From Amoeboradix gromovi (taxonomy: Eukaryota; Sanchytriomycota; Sanchytriomycetes; Sanchytriales; Sanchytriaceae): a stretch of DNA of 25,944 bases. Positions 17,385 to 24,428 of this stretch are shown here, one piece after another (position 1 is the first letter of the stretch; the number at the start of each line of letters is the position of its first letter). Below the pieces are notes generated by a model. The model was not told where the DNA came from and did not search any database. It saw nothing but the letters and a program-made list of their open reading frames with translations. Position numbers and translations under genes: made by a program. The stretch is taken from contig JADGIF010000054.1 of NCBI GenBank assembly GCA_018985225.1, positions 1 to 25,944 of the forward strand. The letters are read 5' to 3'.

Positions 17385-17993
17385 TTATTTAAAAGATCTC
17401 ATGGGCGCCGCAAAGGACTGCATGAATAAGTGGATACTCTTTATATAGTTATCGATGCATTTCTTATAATCCACTCCAGCTTCTATCCTCTTCAGTAAAT
17501 TGATATTCCGCTCAATTCCAGCAAATAATGACGTAAGTTGTAAACGCAACACAGAAGCCTGTACATGCAACTCTTTCTTTTCTTTTTCGTTACTGGATTT
17601 AAGTTCAATCACTAACCCATTGAAGTACGGCAGAATTTCAAGAAGTTGACGCTTCAGAGCTTCAACGCTTTCAAACAATGGCTTCATAGGATCTTCTACA
17701 ATCTTCTCTTTGTTTGTGATTGTGTGAAAGCAAGTTTTACAGGTTTTTTCGTTTTGTAAAATTTTCAAGCATTCATCGCCAATAGAGTTACCACACAGCC
17801 TGCAATGATGCCTTCGCCTGAGAAAACCGAAAGACAAGTTACAAATATAACAATCGCTAGCTTTTTTCCACTTGATTGCTGTTTTTTCATTCATGTTTTT
17901 TATTAACTGTTCCTTTCGAGACCTTCTGAGGTTTGAGTATATGGTTCTTTGCTCAATAAAGTATTTTGTTTTTGACTTGACCATCAAAACCAT
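17385..17993 (-). CDS. FYVE zinc-finger protein with helical C-terminal half, Vac1/rabenosyn-like
   Basis: A 202-residue protein. The FYVE finger spans about residues 42-89: W42 and D47 of the WxxD-type N-terminal motif, C48, C51, the basic PI3P-binding signature RRRHHCRLCG with C64 and C67, then C75, C85 and C88. The fifth zinc ligand expected near position 72 is glycine. Residues 100-195 are lysine-, leucine- and glutamate-rich and likely helical or coiled. FYVE proteins bind phosphatidylinositol 3-phosphate on endosomes, made by Vps34, whose gene lies about 1.5 kb away. The RCRLCG-type finger followed by helices recalls Vac1/PEP7 or rabenosyn-5, but no Rab-binding motif is clear. The gene diverges from the ML/NPC2-like gene, 163 bp between starts. 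Confidence 0.8.
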   Translation of the reverse strand: MVLMVKSKTKYFIEQRTIYSNLRRSRKEQLIKNMNEKTAIKWKKASDCYICNLSFGFLRRRHHCRLCGNSIGDECLKILQNEKTCKTCFHTITNKEKIVEDPMKPLFESVEALKRQLLEILPYFNGLVIELKSSNEKEKKELHVQASVLRLQLTSLFAGIERNINLLKRIEAGVDYKKCIDNYIKSIHLFMQSFAAPMRSFK

Positions 17994-18156
17994 TTTTCAA
18001 ATAAGCAAAGGATTCCCCTGTAGCAGATATTGGCTATTTAAATTTTAAGTTGTTGCAAAATTATCGACTTCATTGGATTAAGGTCAGGTTCGCAGTCCAC
18101 ATCTCTAGAATCCTTTACAAATTTTAATATTTATACTGCTACAGCACCTCATTCAC

Positions 18157-18543
18157 ATGTTACTTGCTATAATCGCAGCAGTTTTTGCATCGCTATCATC
18201 CTGTAGTGACAAAGGTTCGTTTGAGATAGAGTCCTTGCGGTTTGAAGACATTGTGAAGCCAAACGTGCCGGCTATGGTTGAAATGGATGGAATAGCAAAC
18301 AAGCAAGTTACAAGTGGGAAAGTAGAGATAGTCGCCAAATACGGGATTTTTGAAATTTTCAGTGATATCCAGGACATCTGTTCATTATTGACCTGCCCTG
18401 CTATCGGACCGAGCACTGTAAATAAAGAGTTCACCATACCAGGTACCGCACCTGGCGGCGGATACTCTATTAAGTTAGAAGGAACTGACCAAGATGGCGA
18501 TCTAGTTTTTTGCATATCTGGAAAGTTCAGCTTAAAGAAATAA
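18157..18543 (+). CDS. NPC2: Secreted ML-domain lipid-binding protein, NPC2-like
   Basis: A 128-residue protein with a cleavable signal peptide (about residues 1-17, MLLAIIAAVFASLSSC) followed by an ML (MD-2-related lipid recognition) domain. Cysteines follow the family pattern: one just after the signal, the pair in DICSLLTCP, and one in LVFCISGKF near the end. The block TVNKEFTIP then APGGGYSIKLEGTDQDGD matches the central strands of fungal NPC2/PG-PI transfer proteins. The family binds sterols or phospholipids in the lysosome or vacuole lumen and passes them to membrane carriers such as NPC1. It is a little shorter than the usual 130-180. The stop is about 45 bp before the end of the first Fanzor remnant. 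Confidence 0.82.
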   Translation: MLLAIIAAVFASLSSCSDKGSFEIESLRFEDIVKPNVPAMVEMDGIANKQVTSGKVEIVAKYGIFEIFSDIQDICSLLTCPAIGPSTVNKEFTIPGTAPGGGYSIKLEGTDQDGDLVFCISGKFSLKK

Positions 18544-18590
18544 AAATAATTAAGTTTCTCAAAAAAAATTGTTCCATAGGTGCACTTTCT

Positions 18591-18700
18591 CATTGAGAGT
18601 CCTTATTTCCTAGATATTCAAGAGCTTCCACAGGGAATCAACAAAGCAATTTGCTTCTTTACAGCAGTTGCTTACACTCTCACTACTGGGAGGCGGGGCT
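18591..18700 (-). mobile_element. Fanzor/TnpB element remnant: non-coding 3' tail only
   Basis: On the minus strand this ends in TCTAGGAAATAAGGACTC, matching the ends of the copies at 18821 and 24009. A second block, TACAGCAGTTGCTTACACTC on the plus strand at 18660, matches TACAGTGATTGCTCACGCTT in the neighbouring copy at almost the same spacing (62 against 63 bp) from the end motif. No zinc-ribbon coding sequence is recognisable to its right, so only the tail survives, or the rest has decayed beyond recognition. Confidence 0.5.
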
Positions 18701-18820
18701 TTTGCCAATATGAGGAAAGAGAATATCTTGTTTTGTTCAAATAGAAGAATTTAGTACGAGCTTTGGAGTGATTGAGTTCATTAAATCACAACAAATGATT
18801 ATAAATTGAGAATTTCTTTT
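18701..18820. other. Spacer between two Fanzor remnants
   Basis: AT-rich and without a recognisable gene. It may be decayed coding sequence of the left remnant, but no zinc-ribbon residues can be read in any frame. Confidence 0.3.
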
Positions 18821-19157
18821 CGTTCAAAGTCCTGATTTCCGAGAAAATCGAGAATTTTACACTGAGAAACTAGCAATGCTAGATGCTCCGTTACAGTGAT
18901 TGCTCACGCTTGCACTATCCTTAGGTGTGATTGAACAAGGATACATGTATTTGATGTATATGTTCCTTGCAGCCATATGGTCTCTATCTATCTTCAAATG
19001 ACAATTGGTACATGTGTAGGTTTCTAAGTTGATATTCTCGAGAGTACCACACCTTGTATAAGTTTGACTAGTAAATGATTCACTACATTCGATTATCGTC
19101 TTTCCTCTTTGTTTGCACTTGAACTTCAAGCGTTCCTTGAATAAATTGTGCAGATAT
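18821..19157 (-). pseudogene. Fanzor/TnpB (OrfB-family) nuclease remnant: C-terminal zinc ribbon and RuvC-III end
   Basis: The minus-strand frame from 19156 to 18857 encodes the carboxy end of an RNA-guided TnpB/Fanzor-type nuclease: LFKERLKFKCKQRGKTI, then SFTSQTYTRCG, YTCTNC and DRDHMAARNIYIKYM. This is the OrfB zinc ribbon (CxxC...CxxC) plus the last RuvC motif D-R-D-x-x-A-A-R-N. The first ribbon cysteine is replaced by tyrosine (TYTRC). A TGA at 19157-19159 ends the frame upstream and I find no RuvC-I or II, so the gene is a truncated, dead copy. From 18857 leftward a non-coding tail runs to about 18821, with hairpin-like segments (CTAGC-AAT-GCTAG; GATTT...AAATC) and the end GGAAATCAGGACTTTGAACG. 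It lies about 290 bp upstream of VPS34. Confidence 0.78.
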
Positions 19158-19361
19158 CACTGTCTAGGCATTGAAAGACATCTAATTCTTCCATGTTTGG
19201 ATCAGTTCCTCAACGTTGATGAATGTATGCTGTACCTGTTAGTTATTTCTTTAGATTTGACATATTCGGGATTGCATCTATTAATTACATCCTCCTTCTG
19301 TGAAAAGGAAGAATATCGAGCATTTAAGCTATTGCAAAAAGCTGGAAAAGTCTTGAAATTA

Positions 19362-19369
19362 TATAAAAA
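19362..19369 (+). promoter_or_regulatory. TATA box for VPS34
   Basis: TATAAAAA about 78 bp before the preferred VPS34 ATG. It would place the transcript start between the two candidate ATGs (19390 and 19447) or just before the first, in keeping with the choice of the downstream one. Confidence 0.4.
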
Positions 19370-19446
19370 TGCATAGAAACTCGCGATAAATGATTTATTC
19401 AACAAAACAATCGAGCTGGCTTGTTATATTTTCTAACACATTCTCC

Positions 19447-21696
19447 ATGACTTTGTGTGATGTGACTTTCTCTCTCTCAAATCAACTGAATCAGCTGTAT
19501 TCCATTTCTATCAAGTCACACTTGCTTGATGAAGTATCTGTCATTATTTCTGCCAACGATGTACCCCTTTCTGATCCTGTCTTGTTTTTACTTGATCTTT
19601 CATGGCAAATTATCGAGTTTCCAATTTTAATATCAGAAATACCATCCAACGCGATTCTCACATTTACAATGCTCAACAAATCCATAAGCTGCAATGTATT
19701 TAACGATGCTCATTTACTTCGCAATGGGATACATTCCATCAATTTTGGTAATAAGAATTTTCCTACCTTGCTCACTTTGGAATCCAAATTAAGGCAATAT
19801 GAGCGTGGTGAATTATCTAAAGATGCACTACTAGATACCGTCATGCTAGCTAGTATACAATCTGAAATAGATTCGCTGTACAAATTAGATTTATTTGTTG
19901 TTATCCAATATCCTTTGTTTAAATTCCCTGTTGTTTACAATGAGGAGTTTCCTATACTAGACGACAATCAGCACTTCAACAGCTGGTACGATCCTCAGGT
20001 TCACTTGTTAAATATTATCGAAGAGAAACATCGCCGTTTAATCAGAGATACACGTAGCGGCTACGTGGATATTGAACTAAAGCCTAGCCTGCAGACTAGG
20101 GATGAAATAAATCGTATCATTGCTATGTCTTGCACCAGTAAACTAAGTTCAGATGAGCGTGACTTAATATGGACGTTTAGATACTATCTAAGTAAGAGCA
20201 GCAAGGCGTGTACTAGATTTATAGCTAGTGTTTATTGGAATGATGTATTTGAACGGGCTGAAGCGATCAAGCTGCTCTCGAAATGGGATGAAATTAGCAT
20301 TGAGGATTCTTTGGAATTGTTGAGCGAACACTCAGATGAGTACATACGGCAGTTCGCTACAAATAGAATACTCAAATGCACTAACAGGGAAATCGAGCTT
20401 TATTTAATTCAGTTAGTTCAGGCTGTTAAATATGAAACGATTGGTTATTCAGATAGATTCTCCATTAGACTCATGACAAGTGAAATGGATTTAGAAATAC
20501 TATCCACTAGTCCATTATTAGACTGTCTGTTTAATAAATGTATAAATATTGATTTAATTATACCATTTTACTGGCATATAAGGTGTGAGAGCGAACTAGT
20601 AAAGCATGGGCTTTTATTTAGTTTAATACAACAGTATTACTTTAAGTTATTAAAACAGGAGTACAAAGATGTGATACGCAGACAGAGCGATTTAGTTAAG
20701 TACTTGAATACTTTGAGTGGTTCATTAAAATTGTCTAAAGAACCCAGATTGCGTAAAATTGAATGGCTGCAAGAGGCCTTGGCTGATCCTAAAAACGGGC
20801 TCAATGTGTTCCCGCCGATGACGTGGTTGTTGCAGCCCTCTTTAACAGTTATTGGCATATTACCTACCAAGACTAATCTGTTTAAATCGGCATTACAGCC
20901 ACTCTTGTTAACGTTTACTTGCGACGATGGACTATACACCTGCATATTCAAGACTGGTGACGATATGCGGCAGGACCAGTTGTGTTTACAGCTGATAGAA
21001 CTTATGGATCAATTCATGTTAAAAGACAACTTGGATTTAAAAATAAAGACTTACAAAGTCATTTCTGTGGGTGAAAAGGTAGGATTCGCGGAGTTTATAG
21101 ATAGTAAACCATTGTCTGTGATACTGGATGAGCATCATGGTGTACTCTTTCCATATCTCCTTGGTGAGAATGAATCTAGTATTTCATCAGATGTGATGGA
21201 TACTTATCTTCGAAGTTCCGCAGGATACTGCGTTATGACCTTCATACTTGGTGTAGGCGATAGGCATCTGGATAACGTTTTGTTAACTAAGCAGGGTAAA
21301 TTGTTTCACGTCGACTATGCGTACATTTTAGGCTTAGATCCGAAGCCGTATCCGCCTTACATGAAAATATGCAAAGAGATGGTAGAATTAATGGGTGGCC
21401 TACAGCATCCAAATTATAGCAAGTTCAAGCAATACTGCTTCACGGCATATTCAATTCTGAGGAAACATTCAAAGTCAATAATACAGCTGCTGATGCTAAT
21501 GAAAGAAGCGAATATGCCATCTATACAACAAGATCCAGACACTAGCATCAACAAGCTATTGGACAAATTTAGATTGGATCTGAATGAGAAGGAAGCAATT
21601 GAGTATTTTGATCAGTTGATAACTGAATCTGCAACGGCACTATTTCCGCAAGTGCTAGAAACCATACACAGATTTGCACAATATTGGAGAAGATAA
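19447..21696 (+). CDS. VPS34: Class III phosphatidylinositol 3-kinase
   Basis: A 749-residue lipid kinase making PI3P for endosomal sorting and autophagy, normally in a complex with Vps15 and Vps30/Atg6. Order: C2 domain from residue 1, PIK helical domain about 230-420, kinase domain about 470-749. Seen: GDDMRQDQLCLQ, catalytic loop GVGDRHLDN with D605, the activation segment ILGLDPKPYPPYMK, and a C-terminal helix ending RFAQYWRR, the class III membrane-binding tail. The metal-binding DFG motif reads DYA (623-625). An upstream in-frame ATG at 19390 adds 19 residues, but MTLCDVTFSLSNQL aligns with the Vps34 N-terminus (yeast begins MSLNNITF), so 19447 is preferred. It converges with TOP3, 15 bp between stops. 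Confidence 0.94.
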   Translation: MTLCDVTFSLSNQLNQLYSISIKSHLLDEVSVIISANDVPLSDPVLFLLDLSWQIIEFPILISEIPSNAILTFTMLNKSISCNVFNDAHLLRNGIHSINFGNKNFPTLLTLESKLRQYERGELSKDALLDTVMLASIQSEIDSLYKLDLFVVIQYPLFKFPVVYNEEFPILDDNQHFNSWYDPQVHLLNIIEEKHRRLIRDTRSGYVDIELKPSLQTRDEINRIIAMSCTSKLSSDERDLIWTFRYYLSKSSKACTRFIASVYWNDVFERAEAIKLLSKWDEISIEDSLELLSEHSDEYIRQFATNRILKCTNREIELYLIQLVQAVKYETIGYSDRFSIRLMTSEMDLEILSTSPLLDCLFNKCINIDLIIPFYWHIRCESELVKHGLLFSLIQQYYFKLLKQEYKDVIRRQSDLVKYLNTLSGSLKLSKEPRLRKIEWLQEALADPKNGLNVFPPMTWLLQPSLTVIGILPTKTNLFKSALQPLLLTFTCDDGLYTCIFKTGDDMRQDQLCLQLIELMDQFMLKDNLDLKIKTYKVISVGEKVGFAEFIDSKPLSVILDEHHGVLFPYLLGENESSISSDVMDTYLRSSAGYCVMTFILGVGDRHLDNVLLTKQGKLFHVDYAYILGLDPKPYPPYMKICKEMVELMGGLQHPNYSKFKQYCFTAYSILRKHSKSIIQLLMLMKEANMPSIQQDPDTSINKLLDKFRLDLNEKEAIEYFDQLITESATALFPQVLETIHRFAQYWRR

Positions 21697-21704
21697 AGAA
21701 GGGC

Positions 21705-21716
21705 AATAAATTTATT
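21705..21716. terminator. Palindromic bidirectional poly(A) signal, VPS34/TOP3 junction
   Basis: A third AATAAATTTATT, beginning 8 bp after the VPS34 stop and containing the minus-strand TOP3 stop TAA (21712-21714). The arrangement is almost identical to the USP/surface-protein junction at 8637. Confidence 0.55.
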
Positions 21717-23994
21717 TAAACTTCTTATGTTTGATGCTTCTTTTATTTTTAGAAGGACAAGCATTAGCCATATGGGACGCATCATCGCAAAGAAAGCACT
21801 TAAAATTACTACCGGAAATAGTTAAATTTTTGGCTTGGTGGTTGTTTTCTGCGTCTTGCCACTTGAAAAATTTACATTTTGTAGCCTTTGTGCAAGTATA
21901 ATACACCCTGTTTTTATTAGTTCCATTTTGGCACTTCTTCTCACTAGCTATTAAGCCGCAATCACATCTGATTTCAGATTTAGGATAGCTATTGTTCGAA
22001 AAGTAGTTGGCATTTGGAGCAGAGGCCTTCGCAACTTTGTTTTTTTTGGTAAAATCATTGGGCCTAGTACTCTCAGTGTTGGTATTGATATTATCCGCTA
22101 AGAAATAATTTGAATTTCTGTTGTTTTTGCGTCGAGTACTATCGGTGGTTTCACCTGCAGTCTCCATGTCAAAGTTTTCTATATTGCTATTTATTGTTTG
22201 CACTATATTTGCCTGAAATATTGATTGAATCAAATCGTCAATTTGATTCATGCAGTTATAAACATTTTTATATTTACTTATCATTGCAACCAACACGGCA
22301 CTCTTCGGTTTAGATCCAGTGCAAATTTCTGCCAAATTCTTTTCCATTTCTGCTCTTAGTTCCGGCTCGCTTAATAATGGCATGCTGTTAGATGTTGGTA
22401 TCGCATCCAAGCCTTCAACTAGAGCCAACCCCAAAGAAGTAGGTATGATAAATTTATTATTGTACATGACGTACTCTCTAGTAAATATCTTGCTTATGTG
22501 ATCGTGCATTGTAGCATCTGTCCCAATTCCATGCTTGTCCATTAATCCAATTAAATCAGCTTCGGTAAGAAATTGGGGTGCAGCAGTCTTCCCGGTACCG
22601 TTCGTACAGGAATACTCTTTCACTAGTTCACCATTTGTAAACTCGGCAACTTCTACTGATTTCCAGGTGTCAAAAGGATAAATTCTCAAATAGTTGCGCT
22701 GTAGTATTTGCAAGCCGCTTGCAGTAAAAACTTCGTCTTCTATACTTAAATGAATAGTAGTGGAGTTGCCTGTAGCATCCTTGGAACAACATGCTAGAAA
22801 TCTACGAGTTATAAAATCGAAAACGCGGCGATCATCACCATTTAGGTTACTTCCGTTACTAGTAGGATGAATAGGTGGGTGAGCCTTATCGTTATGGTTA
22901 CCACATCGCGGAAACCTATAGAGATCAGTATTAAGCAGCTCGTTGGCGAAATCTCTATAATTTGAATCGCTAACTTGTTTTTTAATCAAGTCTTTCAAAT
23001 TAAAGTTCTTTTGAAATTGATCAGTTTCTGTACGAGGATATGATATGATGCCCTTTTGGTAAAGTCCCTCAGCAATTTTCATTATCTTGGCGCTTGAAAT
23101 ATGAAGTAAACGGCTGCCACATTTTTGCATTTCAACTGTGGTTAGCGGTAAAGGGGCCCATTTAGAGGTTGGTTTCTTTTGTACAAATGCTATCAGGGCA
23201 ACTTTATTCAACAAATGCTCATAGATAGCATCTACTATGCACCTACTAAACAAGTGCTTTCTTTGCCATGAAAATATATGAGATATATTATTTTTAAATA
23301 CTTTTATGGATATAAAATAAAACATTTCAGAAACAAATTCATTGCGCTCTTTGTATCTTTTAACAACAAAGCCTAATGTTGGAAATTGGCACGAACCATA
23401 AGAGATGAACTTATTCTCAGGAGTAAATCTTTTTAAGCTTAAAGAAAGATGGCGAGTAAATGCTGCGCCTATCCTTAAATCTAACTCCATGCGACAATCC
23501 ACAGCCTGAACTTGCAAATTGTCTATTACCCCGAGATTATTGTAGGCATTCCATATATCACTAGGCTGGACGACGCTAAACCTCATTCTTTTGACAGGAA
23601 TGCTCTTAGTTTGAGTCATGATATGAACTATTTCCCATCCTATGTATTCACCTTCTCTGTCATTATCAGTTAATATTATTAGCTCGGTGCAATATCGAGA
23701 GAGTGATTCTAAATTCCTTGATATACCAAGCATGTCTTTATTTACCGATTTTTTTATAGACGCATCCATTAGAGTAATTGGAGAACAAGACTCCCATCTC
23801 TTCAAACTGCTGTCCTGGAACTCTATGTCTAGTACATGACCAGTTACGCTTGTCATAATAACTGGCACACTTTTTATCTCAAACTTAAAGTTCTTACACC
23901 ACTTCCAGCCATCTGATGTAGAGTATGAATTATTAGACAGAATTTGAGTAACGCTTTTAGCTATTGACGGTTTTTCCGCAACACAAATACGCAT
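21712..23994 (-). CDS. TOP3: DNA topoisomerase III, type IA, with GRF and CCHC fingers
   Basis: A 760-residue type IA topoisomerase that passes single strands and, with a RecQ helicase and Rmi1, dissolves double Holliday junctions. Seen: TOPRIM domain from residue 1 (AEKPSIAKS; TDNDREGEYIGWEI with D110 and D112), the toroid with catalytic Y319 in GIISYPRTETDQF, ADLIGLMDKHGIGTDATM, then a low-complexity linker of about 60 residues rich in N and T. The C-terminus carries a GRF zinc finger (CDCGLIASEKKC...YYTCTKATKCKFFKW region) and a CCHC knuckle (CFLCDDASHMANAC), as in animal TOP3A; budding yeast Top3 lacks these. The ATG at 23994 directly begins the family N-terminus. The upstream flank is a Fanzor remnant whose end lies about 15 bp before the ATG. 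Confidence 0.95.
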   Translation of the reverse strand: MRICVAEKPSIAKSVTQILSNNSYSTSDGWKWCKNFKFEIKSVPVIMTSVTGHVLDIEFQDSSLKRWESCSPITLMDASIKKSVNKDMLGISRNLESLSRYCTELIILTDNDREGEYIGWEIVHIMTQTKSIPVKRMRFSVVQPSDIWNAYNNLGVIDNLQVQAVDCRMELDLRIGAAFTRHLSLSLKRFTPENKFISYGSCQFPTLGFVVKRYKERNEFVSEMFYFISIKVFKNNISHIFSWQRKHLFSRCIVDAIYEHLLNKVALIAFVQKKPTSKWAPLPLTTVEMQKCGSRLLHISSAKIMKIAEGLYQKGIISYPRTETDQFQKNFNLKDLIKKQVSDSNYRDFANELLNTDLYRFPRCGNHNDKAHPPIHPTSNGSNLNGDDRRVFDFITRRFLACCSKDATGNSTTIHLSIEDEVFTASGLQILQRNYLRIYPFDTWKSVEVAEFTNGELVKEYSCTNGTGKTAAPQFLTEADLIGLMDKHGIGTDATMHDHISKIFTREYVMYNNKFIIPTSLGLALVEGLDAIPTSNSMPLLSEPELRAEMEKNLAEICTGSKPKSAVLVAMISKYKNVYNCMNQIDDLIQSIFQANIVQTINSNIENFDMETAGETTDSTRRKNNRNSNYFLADNINTNTESTRPNDFTKKNKVAKASAPNANYFSNNSYPKSEIRCDCGLIASEKKCQNGTNKNRVYYTCTKATKCKFFKWQDAENNHQAKNLTISGSNFKCFLCDDASHMANACPSKNKRSIKHKKFK

Positions 23995-24008
23995 TGTTTT
24001 CTCCTCCT

Positions 24009-24302
24009 CGTTAAAGTCCTGGTTTCCTAGAAAATCAAGAAATTATACGCCGAAACTGATAACACGCTGTCTGACGATTTCGATACCTTGAGATGGGATT
24101 GAAGAGGTATAAAAACATTTCAGTGTATGTTCTTCGCCTCCATATCTTCCGGAAAACAGTCTGTAAATGCTTGTCTCCAGGTTGCTAAACTTTGGTTTCT
24201 ACACCTTGTAAATTTATGACCAGCAAATGCTTCATGCCTTCTGCAAACATATTTCCAGCCATTTACCACAGATTGGGAAACAGTGGAAATATCAAATAAC
24301 AT
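24009..24302 (-). pseudogene. Fanzor/TnpB nuclease remnant, strongly degraded, next to TOP3
   Basis: The minus-strand frame 24302-24120 ends in EAFAGHKFTRC, then TDCFPEDMEAKNIH, a decayed match to the zinc ribbon and RuvC-III end of the copy at 18821-19157 (ESFTSQTYTRC, TNC, DRDHMAARNIY). At the DNA level ACACCTTGTA and AGYAAATGMTTCA are shared. The ribbon is shortened, its first cysteine is phenylalanine, and the final motif has lost residues, so it cannot be functional. The tail to 24009 shares CCTTGAGATGGGATTGAAGA and the end TCTAGGAAACCAGGACTTTA (minus strand) with that copy. The remnant lies in the TOP3 5' flank in the same orientation, so the TOP3 promoter probably lies in it. Confidence 0.65.
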
Positions 24303-24428
24303 TTTTTTATTCTGTAAAGTAATAATTTATTGCCTCTAAGAAGATAAATTAAGTTTCAAATGAGCTGATTGTGAATAACAATATTTTTCAAAAGATCGAC
24401 CATGTCAGTATATGATGGTATTATACAT

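Noticed and set aside
19113-19376. Forward 87-codon frame opposite the Fanzor remnant
   Set aside because: It is antisense to the zinc-ribbon coding strand at its start and shows no family features.
24108-24115. TATAAAAA on the plus strand as a promoter
   Set aside because: No plus-strand gene follows; the next genes on both sides are on the minus strand and the site lies inside the Fanzor remnant.
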